Positions 28,683 to 36,518 of a stretch of DNA of 64,000 nucleotides are shown in pieces. The position numbers and the translations under genes were made by a program. The stretch is from Clostridioides difficile (GTDB taxonomy: Bacteria; Bacillota; Clostridia; Peptostreptococcales; Peptostreptococcaceae): NCBI RefSeq assembly GCF_001299635.1, contig NZ_JRHN01000054.1, positions 1 through 64,000 on the forward strand, written 5' to 3'. The first letter of the stretch is position 1, and each line of letters begins with the position of its first letter. Under the pieces are notes generated by a model. It was not told the DNA's origin and ran no database searches. It saw only the letters and a list, made by a program, of their open reading frames with translations.

Positions 28683-30584
28683 CTAACCTCCCAGATAGAT
28701 TTTTAACTTATACATAAACTCTTCATAGGATTGTGACTTATTTAGCATATCTACCATATCCTTATCTGTCATAATCTTACTTAGATATTTAGATATCTGT
28801 TTATGAAGCTCTAAATTTCCCTTTATTAATGAAATCATGAAAATAATTTTTGGCACCCTATTTTCATAACTAATATCAGTTTGTATCAAAGCTACTGATA
28901 TAATATTTTTATTACCTGTCATTTCAATTGGATGAGGTATTGCTACACCATTTGTGTAAATAGTGCTCAAATAACTTTCTCTTTCCCACACATCTCTAGG
29001 ATAGGTTGGGGAACAAGCTCCTTCATCAACTATGCATTGTGACATGCTATCGAGGATATTCTTATATTTGATTTTGTCTTTTATACATCTAAAGTGATTC
29101 TTATCAAACAGACCTAATATATATTGTTTTGGGCTTGATATATTTCCTATATGGTCTGCAAATCTAACACTTTCTTTAATATCTAAATAATCCAGTTCAT
29201 CTAAAATTTCATTTATAAGTATAACTGGAGCATTTATTTCAAATAAAAGAGTTGTTATTGAAAAAATCAAATCTGGTGCAAATTCTACTACAGGTTTTTC
29301 CTCTAGTAATGAAAAATTTTTTATATCAGCATTTGGAAAGATTTCTTTAAGCCTTAAATTTATTAAAAATGCACTACCTCCACCAGAAGAGCATATTATA
29401 GCTATCTTATACTTTTTATTAAAATTGGCCTCTTCTCTCTTTTCAAAGGGTACAGCAATATGAGTGGCTATAAAACCTATTTCATCTTGACTTATTTTTA
29501 TATGATACTCATTTTCTATAATTTTTGAAAACTGAATAGATAAATTAAAAACAGTTGGATATTGTTGGCTTATCTTAACTGAAAAAGGATTTATTATCTT
29601 GTGATTCTTCTTTATACGTTCTATTAAACATGCAATATGTAAATAAAATAAATTAAGAAATTCTTTATCCTCTAAAAAATTAGAGTTATACTTTTTGTCT
29701 ATATCTCTAAAAAATTCATATATTATATCTTGAAGTTTATTTTTGTCTATATTCTTTATAGTGGCTTTCTTATCTTTAGTCCTTAATTTTATAAGTTGTT
29801 TTAAATAATACTTTTCATCATGATTAAGATTGTATTTTTTATCTTTAAAAATTTTATCTAATAAGTCATCTATAATTAAATCTTCCGTATATAAGTCTAA
29901 ATCATTAACATCTCTTGCCACTCTCATACTAACTCTTATATACAATATAATAATTTGTGCTAATATTTCCTCAAGCTCTGTTAGGTTGACTTCTAAGTTA
30001 TGTTCATTAAGAACATTTTTTATTGTACTTCTAATACTATCTAATTTAAATTTATCTATAAATCTATTTCTATACTCTGTTATATTTCTATTCCCTTTAA
30101 AATAACTATCCACTAATATACTTTGAATTTCTTTTACAGAGCCTTCTATTTTAATTCCATAATGAGCCTTTCTCTGTAATTTTAATTCTGTATCCTTTAT
30201 CTTTTCATCTACCTTTTTTAAATCATTTTTTATTTGGGATGAACTTACTAAAAATTTTTTACTTAATTGTTCTATAGTTTTATAACCTTCATTTATTAAA
30301 AGTTCTACTATTATAGATTCTAACCGTTGTTCTGGATTTTCAACTAAATCTGAGGGTAAGCTTTTTAGGTAATGCTCGAATTTCTCTTGGTCTTTAATAT
30401 TTAGAATATATCCTAATTTAGACTTATACTCTAATTTGAAGCCATTACATTCTTTTATAGTTTCTATCTTTTTTATTTCATTTCTGATAGTTCGAGTAGA
30501 TACCCCCAATTTATCTGCAAAATAATCTATATTTAGATAACTACTACTATTTTTCAATGTCTCAAGAATAATGCGTTCTCTCAT
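28683..30584 (-). CDS. PRD-containing transcriptional regulator with EIIB- and EIIA-like domains
   Basis: PTS-controlled activator of the MtlR/LicR type, 633 residues. In order: an HTH domain (about 1-60, NIDYFADKLGVSTRTIRNEI), a second HTH-like region, two PRD domains (about 170-390) with histidines open to phosphorylation, an EIIB-like domain near 405-490 (IAIICSSGGGSAFLINLRL) and an EIIA-like domain at the C terminus (TNGVAIPHPIEM). It is the first gene of the PTS-peptidase operon and probably controls it according to PTS flux. GGGAGG precedes the ATG. No sigma-54-interaction domain is present. Confidence 0.92.
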   Translation of the reverse strand: MRERIILETLKNSSSYLNIDYFADKLGVSTRTIRNEIKKIETIKECNGFKLEYKSKLGYILNIKDQEKFEHYLKSLPSDLVENPEQRLESIIVELLINEGYKTIEQLSKKFLVSSSQIKNDLKKVDEKIKDTELKLQRKAHYGIKIEGSVKEIQSILVDSYFKGNRNITEYRNRFIDKFKLDSIRSTIKNVLNEHNLEVNLTELEEILAQIIILYIRVSMRVARDVNDLDLYTEDLIIDDLLDKIFKDKKYNLNHDEKYYLKQLIKLRTKDKKATIKNIDKNKLQDIIYEFFRDIDKKYNSNFLEDKEFLNLFYLHIACLIERIKKNHKIINPFSVKISQQYPTVFNLSIQFSKIIENEYHIKISQDEIGFIATHIAVPFEKREEANFNKKYKIAIICSSGGGSAFLINLRLKEIFPNADIKNFSLLEEKPVVEFAPDLIFSITTLLFEINAPVILINEILDELDYLDIKESVRFADHIGNISSPKQYILGLFDKNHFRCIKDKIKYKNILDSMSQCIVDEGACSPTYPRDVWERESYLSTIYTNGVAIPHPIEMTGNKNIISVALIQTDISYENRVPKIIFMISLIKGNLELHKQISKYLSKIMTDKDMVDMLNKSQSYEEFMYKLKIYLGG

Positions 30585-30921
30585 ATGCCCACCTCCCTCA
30601 GTATTATTATCTTTTTCAAAGTAGTATTACAAACAAAAATATCTTCTTACTAAAAATTAAACTCTTAATTTTATTTATATTTACGAAGTTTATATCCTAG
30701 TATATTTTAGCATTAAAGTTTATGATACAGATTTCATAATAATAAAATATATAGTTCAATTTTTATTATATTTTAATTATATATGTAATACTTTACCAAT
30801 AAAAGCTGATATTTTTCATCAATTAAATGAAAAAAATACACTATTATATATAAATGATATAAATTTTTCATATAACAAATATCCTAAACTTATCTAAAAT
30901 AAATTTAGGATATTTTATTTT
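30585..30921. other. Intergenic region upstream of the PTS-peptidase operon
   Basis: This AT-rich stretch of 337 bases should carry the promoter of the PRD regulator operon. It contains a dyad TTTTTCAT-N7-ATGAAAAA at 30812-30834 and the terminator of the aldolase unit at 30877-30915. I see no GntR-type palindrome and no cobalamin-like or other known leader RNA. Confidence 0.5.
30877..30915. terminator. Terminator after the tagatose-bisphosphate aldolase gene
   Basis: AAATATCCTAAA pairs with TTTAGGATATTT. The better T-run follows on the plus strand, but its place right after the aldolase stop fits the minus-strand operon. Confidence 0.6.
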
Positions 30922-31773
30922 TTATGCTTTATTTACAGACCCACATACTTTAATTTTTTCTTTTACAAAGTCCTTTACTGATTGAATTCCTGCCAACCCA
31001 TATTTTTTAGGGTCTATAACCTCAGAATCTTTACTTAAAACTTTTTTAACTCCATTACTATATGCAATTCTTAATTCAGTTGCGTAGTTAACTTTTCTAA
31101 TCCCTCTTTTTATAGCCTCTTTTATAATATCATCACGTATTCCCGAACCTCCATGTAATACTAAAGGTATTGAAACTACTTTTTTAATTTCTGATAGTCT
31201 GTCTAAATCTATTTTAGGTTCACCTTTATACAATCCATGCGCTGTACCTATAGCTATGGCTAATGAAGATACTCCTGTTCTATCGACAAACTCTTTTGCC
31301 TCTTTTGGATTTGTATAATCATTACTATCTCCACCATCTAAATCATCTTCTTTTCCACCAACTTTTCCAAGTTCTGCTTCCACTGGTATAAGAGATGGGC
31401 TACATGCTTTTACTACTGATTTAGATAGATATATATTATTTTCAAAACTTTCATGAGAACCATCTATCATTATTGATGTATAACCATCCCTTAAAGCTTT
31501 CATTGCAAGTTCAAAACTTGAACCATGGTCTAAATGCATTGCTATAGGTATATTTACTCTCTTCGCTGCAACCTTTGCATTTGCTAGATAATAATCAAGC
31601 CCTGCATACTTCACAGTTGATGGAGTCGTTTGTAATATAACTGGAGAATTTAGCTCCTCAGCAGCTTCTATAACAGCAATTACCATTTCCATATTTTCCA
31701 CATTAAATGCACCTACTGCATACCCTTCATCTTGTGCCTTTTTAAGCATCGATGTTGTTGTTACTAATGCCAC
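30922..31773 (-). CDS. Class II tagatose/fructose-bisphosphate aldolase
   Basis: Zinc-dependent cleavage of tagatose 1,6-bisphosphate (or fructose 1,6-bisphosphate) to DHAP and glyceraldehyde 3-phosphate. The 283-residue protein has AMHLDHGSSFELAMKAL with zinc-binding histidine, VEAELGKVGGKED and VLHGGSGIRDD. I chose the GTG at 31773 because the GGGGGG ribosome binding site lies upstream of it; a TTG five codons earlier sits on that box. It follows agaS and is likely co-transcribed. The GatY/KbaY role is inferred from AgaS and the PfkB kinase nearby. Confidence 0.9.
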   Translation of the reverse strand: MALVTTTSMLKKAQDEGYAVGAFNVENMEMVIAVIEAAEELNSPVILQTTPSTVKYAGLDYYLANAKVAAKRVNIPIAMHLDHGSSFELAMKALRDGYTSIMIDGSHESFENNIYLSKSVVKACSPSLIPVEAELGKVGGKEDDLDGGDSNDYTNPKEAKEFVDRTGVSSLAIAIGTAHGLYKGEPKIDLDRLSEIKKVVSIPLVLHGGSGIRDDIIKEAIKRGIRKVNYATELRIAYSNGVKKVLSKDSEVIDPKKYGLAGIQSVKDFVKEKIKVCGSVNKA

Positions 31774-31820
31774 ATTGATACCCCCCAAATTATTTAATTA
31801 TAATATTTTAATAAATATTT

Positions 31821-32984
31821 TTAGTATTCATATATTGTTACACCTTTTACTACTCTATTTACTGTTCCTGTAACTGATGGTGTATCTGGCTTATTTTCAA
31901 CTTTTATAGATGCAAATAATGCTATAGTTTGTGCAAATAATATGTATGGCATTGCAAGATACGCATCTGGCAATTTATTATATTTTCCTCCAAACTCAAA
32001 CTTTGTTCCTGAAAAGTTACTTTCGCCTTCTACAGACACTGCACAAGTGAGTTTGGCAATCTTATCTCTTTTTATTTCTTCTAAAACATCTAAGTCATAT
32101 TTTCTTGTATATGAACAATTGGATACAAATTCAAATACAAGTGTATTTTTATCAATAAATGATTTGGGACCATGTCTAAATCCCATAGGAGAATCATATA
32201 CTGTAGCTATTTTCCCTGCTGTAAGTTCTAAAAGTTTTAGTTGTGCTTCTTGTGTAAGACCACCTAATCCTCCTGAACCTAAATATACAACTCTATCAAA
32301 ATCTTTATTTATTAACTCATGTATTTCGTCTTTTCTATCTATAACATTTCTTCCCATTTCAATTATTGAATGTATATATGACTTTTCTACATCATCTTCT
32401 AAACTATCAAATATTAGCATAGCAGATAACATCATACATGAAAAACTTCCAGTCATAGCGAAACCTTTATCATTTGATTTTGATGGCATTAGTAACAAGT
32501 AATTGTTTTCATCATTTTTAGCCATTTTAGCCAGTTCGCCTTCTGGATTACAAGTTATAACTAAATGATAAAAATTATCTACAATTTGATTTCCTAAGTT
32601 TAGAGCAGCCAAGCTTTCAGGGCTATTTCCACTTCTTGCAAATGAAACTAATAACGTTGGCACATCTTTTTTTAAGTAATCATATGGATTAGAAACTATA
32701 TCTGTAGTAGGTATTGTTTCAAATATATATTTTCTTATATCATTTTTATTTTTAAGATAAGGGAGTATTGAGTTTCCTACATAAGCTGAAGTCCCAGCAC
32801 CTGTAAAGATAACTCTAAACTGCCCATGATTACTACTTATTGTATCTATAAACCTACTTAATTTTTCTTTATTAGATTTATATGTTTCATAAGTTTCTAA
32901 CCATAATTCAGGTTGTTGTTTTATTTCGTTAGTCGTTATTATTGCACCTAAATCTTTTAATTTTTGTTCTTCTAGTTTAAACAT
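31821..32984 (-). CDS. agaS: AgaS-type galactosamine-6-phosphate deaminase/isomerase (SIS domains)
   Basis: Two SIS sugar-phosphate domains in 387 residues, of the AgaS type. It probably converts galactosamine 6-phosphate to tagatose 6-phosphate and ammonia. Motifs are RVIFTGAGTSAYVGNSILP, VSFARSGNSPESLAALN and VVYLGSGGLGGLTQEA. The second of two ATGs is used because AAAGGGG is too close to the first. It is preceded by a leader of about 270 bases with two GntR-type operators. GlmS-like glutaminase sequence is absent, so it is not an aminotransferase. Confidence 0.88.
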   Translation of the reverse strand: MFKLEEQKLKDLGAIITTNEIKQQPELWLETYETYKSNKEKLSRFIDTISSNHGQFRVIFTGAGTSAYVGNSILPYLKNKNDIRKYIFETIPTTDIVSNPYDYLKKDVPTLLVSFARSGNSPESLAALNLGNQIVDNFYHLVITCNPEGELAKMAKNDENNYLLLMPSKSNDKGFAMTGSFSCMMLSAMLIFDSLEDDVEKSYIHSIIEMGRNVIDRKDEIHELINKDFDRVVYLGSGGLGGLTQEAQLKLLELTAGKIATVYDSPMGFRHGPKSFIDKNTLVFEFVSNCSYTRKYDLDVLEEIKRDKIAKLTCAVSVEGESNFSGTKFEFGGKYNKLPDAYLAMPYILFAQTIALFASIKVENKPDTPSVTGTVNRVVKGVTIYEY

Positions 32985-33026
32985 TTTCATTCCCCTTTCA
33001 TACTCATAACACTTAATTTTGGTAAT

Positions 33027-33040
33027 GAGGTTATAACCAC
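33027..33040. promoter_or_regulatory. GntR/UTRA-type operator, agaS leader copy
   Basis: GAGGTTATAACCAC matches the GTGGTnnnnACCAC dyad seen at three other sites in this locus, with one mismatch. It lies about 43 bases before the agaS start and about 209 bases from the promoter-proximal copy. Confidence 0.6.
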
Positions 33041-33234
33041 TTTTAAATGTAAAAAAAATACTCTTTTATATTTTTTACTTGGACTTATTATTACTACTAA
33101 AACTAATTTTTAAATATACTCTATACATTTTGATTACTCTCATAGATTATTTATAGTTTATCTTAAAAAATTTAATAGAATTATATTATAGGCGTTTTGG
33201 CATTTTTATTTTATGATAAAAATTTATTTAAAAA

Positions 33235-33250
33235 AGTGGTAACTACCACT
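33235..33250. promoter_or_regulatory. GntR/UTRA-type operator at the agaS promoter
   Basis: AGTGGTAACTACCACT is a strong dyad just downstream of a minus-strand -10 box. It matches the copies near 35531 and 35674 and is probably bound by the GntR protein encoded at 35708. Confidence 0.8.
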
Positions 33251-33256
33251 AATCCA

Positions 33257-33285
33257 AATATAAATTAATTTAAATTTTTTGTCAA
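33257..33285 (-). promoter_or_regulatory. agaS operon promoter
   Basis: On the minus strand TTGACA (33285-33280) and TATATT (33262-33257) are spaced by 17 bases. The operator dyad begins seven bases further on, over the expected transcription start. The layout matches the pfkB promoter. Confidence 0.75.
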
Positions 33286-33403
33286 TACATAAAATATTTA
33301 TATCAATCAATTTTATATATTTTTTTAAATTACTTTATCAATTATATTTATTGCACAGTTAATTTACCTTCATAAACTTCATATTTATTTTTTTAGCACA
33401 AAG

Positions 33404-33432
33404 TTTACAAATTTATGTGCCTGAATTATAAT
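33404..33432 (+). promoter_or_regulatory. Promoter of the Gfo/Idh/MocA gene
   Basis: TTTACA and TATAAT are spaced by 17 bases and end 38 bases before the ATG. No GntR-type palindrome overlaps it. Confidence 0.7.
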
Positions 33433-33470
33433 CATTTCTATAAATCTAAAAAACACTAGGAGAAACTATT

Positions 33471-34388
33471 ATGAAAAATATAAAAGTCGGTATGATAGGT
33501 CTTGGCTCTATAGCTCAAAAAGCATATTTACCTGTATTAACAAAATCTGATAGATTTAAATTTGTAGGAGCCTTTACTCCAAATAAATCCAAAAGAGAAA
33601 AAATCTGTAGTGATTATAGGCTCACACCATTTGATTCTATTGAATCTTTAGCTAAAAAGTGTGATTGTATTTTTCTACATAGCTCTACAGAAACACACTA
33701 CGAAATTATAAAGATACTATTAAATTTAGGTATTCATGTATATGTGGACAAACCACTTGCATCAACAGTAGAGCAGGGAGAAGAGCTTATCGAATTAAGT
33801 ATGAAAAAAAACCTAAATTTAATGGTTGGATTTAACCGTAGATTCTGTCCTATGTACAAAGAAATCAAAAGGAATGCTACAGAAATTGTATCTATCAATA
33901 TATGCAAACATGGATTAAATTCTATAAGAAATGTTGGATTTGACAGTACACTTATAGATGACTATATACATGTTATTGATACTGCCTTATGGTTAGCAGA
34001 TAGTGATGTTAAAATTACTGGAGAGGATTTATTTTTAACAGACAATAAGAATCTAATATTTGTAAGTCATAAGCTTAAGGGTAAAAACTTCTCCATAAAT
34101 ACCTTTATGCATAGAGATTCTGGAACAAAATTAGAACAAGTTGAGATTATTTCAAAGGGTAAAATTCAAAGAGTTAAAAACCTTAATACACTGGAAATAG
34201 AAGAGTATGGAAATCTAACTTCAAAACAAAGTGGTGCATGGGTAAATATATTAAAACAAAAAGGTTTTGAGGACATAATAAATCATTTCATTGATTGCTT
34301 AGAAAATAGTATAAAACCAGCAATTAGTGGAGAAGAGTGTGTTAAAGCTCAAAGATTACTAGAGAAAATTATCGGTTCAGTAAAATAG
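33471..34388 (+). CDS. Gfo/Idh/MocA family oxidoreductase
   Basis: NAD(P)-dependent sugar or polyol dehydrogenase of 305 residues. The Rossmann motif KVGMIGLGSIAQKAYLPVL opens the protein and the family motif HVYVDKPLAST contains the catalytic lysine-proline pair. The C-terminal part supplies the sugar-binding domain (FMVGFNRR-like segment NLMVGFNRRFCPMYKEIK). It lies within the amino-sugar locus but reads divergently from agaS with its own promoter. Substrate is unknown. AGGAG precedes the ATG. Confidence 0.87.
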   Translation: MKNIKVGMIGLGSIAQKAYLPVLTKSDRFKFVGAFTPNKSKREKICSDYRLTPFDSIESLAKKCDCIFLHSSTETHYEIIKILLNLGIHVYVDKPLASTVEQGEELIELSMKKNLNLMVGFNRRFCPMYKEIKRNATEIVSINICKHGLNSIRNVGFDSTLIDDYIHVIDTALWLADSDVKITGEDLFLTDNKNLIFVSHKLKGKNFSINTFMHRDSGTKLEQVEIISKGKIQRVKNLNTLEIEEYGNLTSKQSGAWVNILKQKGFEDIINHFIDCLENSIKPAISGEECVKAQRLLEKIIGSVK

Positions 34389-34397
34389 ATATTTATT

Positions 34398-34439
34398 ATA
34401 AAAATAAGCTAGGGATAAGTGTCTCTAGCTTATTTTTAT
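34398..34439. terminator. Bidirectional terminator
   Basis: ATAAAAATAAGCTAG pairs with CTAGCTTATTTTTAT. It lies between the convergent Gfo/Idh and pfkB genes and can serve both strands. Confidence 0.85.
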
Positions 34440-34512
34440 AATGAGACTTGCTTTTTATATATCAAATTCTATTACATACATATCAAACTCATTATATTCA
34501 CATTAATTCTAT

Positions 34513-35442
34513 TTAACCTAACTTTGTTACTTCAACTAAATTCTGATACTTATTAACTTCTTTTAAGCACACAAAACCTGTTTCCATATTTAGGGCATTA
34601 CTTATTCCACAAGCATTTGCGAACTTAAGTAAATTTTCTATTTCGTAGCCCCTTAAAATACCCACACTAAATCCAGCTATCGTACTATCTCCACTGCCTA
34701 CAGTATTTACACATTTTAAAGGTGGTACTTTTACATCATATACACTATCTCTATTTAAATAAACCATCCCATCCTTACCTAAAGATATACATACATTTTC
34801 TGCCCCCATTTCAAGAAGTTTTTTTCCTGATAAGATAACTTCCTCTCTTGATTCTATATTAGCTCCTAATAAATTTATTATTTCATCTATATTTGGCTTT
34901 ATTAAATATGGTTGTGATTTTAAGGCTACTTTTAGCGCATCTCCTGATGTATCTAATATAAATTTTATATTATTTTCTCTACATAAATTACCTAGTTTCT
35001 CATAATAGTCTGTTGGCATATTTTCACAATAACTACCAGATGCCACTAATATTTTAGTATTTTTTATTACTTTATCTATGTCATTTTCAAACCTCTCTAA
35101 ATCACTTTTTTCCACTCTTGGCCCCTTTTCTAGAAATTCTGTACTTATTTTGTTGTCTTCGATTATATTTAGACAATTTCTAGTTTCCTGCTCTATTTTT
35201 GTGAATTTATTTTGTATATCTAATTTTTTAAGTTCATTTTTTATAAATTCCCCATTAAATCCACCTAAAAATCCCATAGCTAAAGGTGTTTCTTTTAAAA
35301 TTTTACATACCTTAGTAACATTTAATCCTTTACCTCCAGCAGTTGCATTTGTACTTACTACCCTTTGTACCTGACCTATGTTTATATTATTTACTCTATA
35401 CATTCTATCTATAGATGGATTGAACGTTATTACTGTAATCAT
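34513..35442 (-). CDS. PfkB-family sugar-phosphate kinase (tagatose-6-phosphate kinase / 1-phosphofructokinase)
   Basis: ATP-dependent kinase of 309 residues. The ribokinase-family signatures are present: TAGGKGLNVTKVCK near residue 35 and NTVGSGDSTIAGFSVGIL with the catalytic aspartate near residue 250. The N terminus (MITVITFNPSIDRMYRV) is typical of FruK/LacC. Sequence alone cannot split tagatose-6-phosphate kinase from 1-phosphofructokinase. The adjacent AgaS, aldolase and NagA favour tagatose 6-phosphate. Its promoter carries the locus operator. Confidence 0.88.
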   Translation of the reverse strand: MITVITFNPSIDRMYRVNNINIGQVQRVVSTNATAGGKGLNVTKVCKILKETPLAMGFLGGFNGEFIKNELKKLDIQNKFTKIEQETRNCLNIIEDNKISTEFLEKGPRVEKSDLERFENDIDKVIKNTKILVASGSYCENMPTDYYEKLGNLCRENNIKFILDTSGDALKVALKSQPYLIKPNIDEIINLLGANIESREEVILSGKKLLEMGAENVCISLGKDGMVYLNRDSVYDVKVPPLKCVNTVGSGDSTIAGFSVGILRGYEIENLLKFANACGISNALNMETGFVCLKEVNKYQNLVEVTKLG

Positions 35443-35522
35443 ACTCGATTCTCCTTATTATTAATTTCTCACTTCCATAAAATAAATCAATATGTAAAAT
35501 ATAAAAACTTAGCCTATAATAT

Positions 35523-35550
35523 ATTCAAATTGGTAATTACCACTTTGAAT
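35523..35550. promoter_or_regulatory. GntR/UTRA-type operator at the pfkB promoter
   Basis: The core TTGGTAATTACCACTT is flanked by ATTCAAA and TTTGAAT arms, giving a 28-base near-perfect dyad. It overlaps the end of the minus-strand -10 box. Confidence 0.8.
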
Positions 35551-35576
35551 ATAAATTATTTTATTTATTTTGTCAA
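35548..35576 (-). promoter_or_regulatory. pfkB promoter
   Basis: Minus-strand TTGACA (35576-35571) and TATATT (35553-35548) have a 17-base spacer. The operator starts in the -10 region, so a bound repressor would block RNA polymerase. Confidence 0.75.
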
Positions 35577-35638
35577 TGCACCATAACTTCAAGCTAGTTA
35601 ATAGTATCACTTATTAGATTTTGATTAAATTTTACTCA

Positions 35639-35667
35639 TTGACATAAGTATTTGTATATTTTATAAT
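35639..35667 (+). promoter_or_regulatory. Promoter of the gntR-nagA unit
   Basis: A consensus TTGACA, 17-base spacer and TATAAT lie upstream of the regulator gene. The operator at 35674-35687 falls at the expected start site. Confidence 0.85.
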
Positions 35668-35673
35668 CAAACT

Positions 35674-35687
35674 GTGGTAATAACCAC
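35674..35687. promoter_or_regulatory. GntR/UTRA-type operator at the gntR promoter
   Basis: GTGGTAATAACCAC matches the other operators of the locus and implies autoregulation of the GntR gene 20 bases downstream. Confidence 0.82.
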
Positions 35688-35707
35688 TTAGAAAGGACTA
35701 TTTTTTT

Positions 35708-36433
35708 ATGATAAAAAGAAATGATAAAAGACCAATATATGACCAACTTGTTGAGATATTAAGGACTAAAATTGAAAACGAGATGGAGCCAAATGATAGA
35801 ATGCTTTCTGAAAGAAAAATTTGTGATGAATATGGAGTAAGTAGGACTACAGTTAGACTAGCAATGGCTGAATTAGAACATATGGGATACATATACAAAA
35901 GACATGGAAAAGGTACTTTTGTTGCTGCACTAAGTCAAGATTCCCAAAACTTAATGGACAGTTATAGCTTTACAGATTATATGAGAACACAAGGAAAAAA
36001 ACCAAGTACAAAAGTATTATCATTTGAGGTAGTAGAAAGTACAAAATATTTTTCTGAGAAATTAGGTATAACTCCTGGTGAAAAAATAATAAAAATAATG
36101 CGTCTAAGACTTGCTGATAATCTTCCTATGATGCTTGAAAGAACATATCTCCCTATGAAAGAGTTTACAGGATTGACACAAGAAAAAGTAGAACAAAAAC
36201 CTCTGTACGAGATATTTAGAGAAGATTATGGGGAAATTATCAAAGTGGCTGATGAGGAATTTTCAGCAGGAATAATATCTGATAAGGAATCAAAGTTATT
36301 AGAAGTACCAGGTGATTCACCTTGTCTAAAGTTACTTCGTACTACATATAACGATGATAATATAGTTATTGAATTTACTTTGAGCGTTGCCAGAAGTGAT
36401 AAATTTGTATATAAAATAAGGCATGTAAGATAG
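35708..36433 (+). CDS. GntR-family regulator with UTRA domain (NagR/AgaR-type)
   Basis: Repressor of 241 residues. The N-terminal winged helix (about 5-75) contains RMLSERKICDEYGVSRTTVR and the wing HGKGTFVA. Residues about 90-235 form a UTRA ligand domain (LPMMLERTYLPMKEF, ECTL-like IEFTLSVARSDKFVYKI end). HutC-subfamily members bind GTGGTnnnnACCAC-like sites, and four such sites lie at promoters here. The likely effector is an amino-sugar phosphate; that is inference. The nagA-like gene follows in the same direction. Confidence 0.92.
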   Translation: MIKRNDKRPIYDQLVEILRTKIENEMEPNDRMLSERKICDEYGVSRTTVRLAMAELEHMGYIYKRHGKGTFVAALSQDSQNLMDSYSFTDYMRTQGKKPSTKVLSFEVVESTKYFSEKLGITPGEKIIKIMRLRLADNLPMMLERTYLPMKEFTGLTQEKVEQKPLYEIFREDYGEIIKVADEEFSAGIISDKESKLLEVPGDSPCLKLLRTTYNDDNIVIEFTLSVARSDKFVYKIRHVR

Positions 36434-36518
36434 TAAATTTTAAATAGATTTCCAGAAAACTTAATATTTTATAAACTTCAAAACTACAAATGATAATGTA
36501 ATTTATAAGGAGGTAGTT

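Larger units (their letters stand above)
32985..33470. other. 486-base divergent regulatory region
   Basis: This space between agaS (minus) and the Gfo/Idh gene (plus) holds two operator palindromes, a minus-strand promoter for agaS and a plus-strand promoter for the oxidoreductase. Apart from these it is AT-rich and I see no small gene. Confidence 0.7.

Noticed and set aside
31942-32502. 186-codon plus-strand open frame
   Set aside because: Antisense to agaS, whose SIS motifs are clear; the plus-strand product has no recognisable family.
35365-35586. 73-codon plus-strand open frame
   Set aside because: Crosses the pfkB start, promoter and operator; no ribosome binding site.
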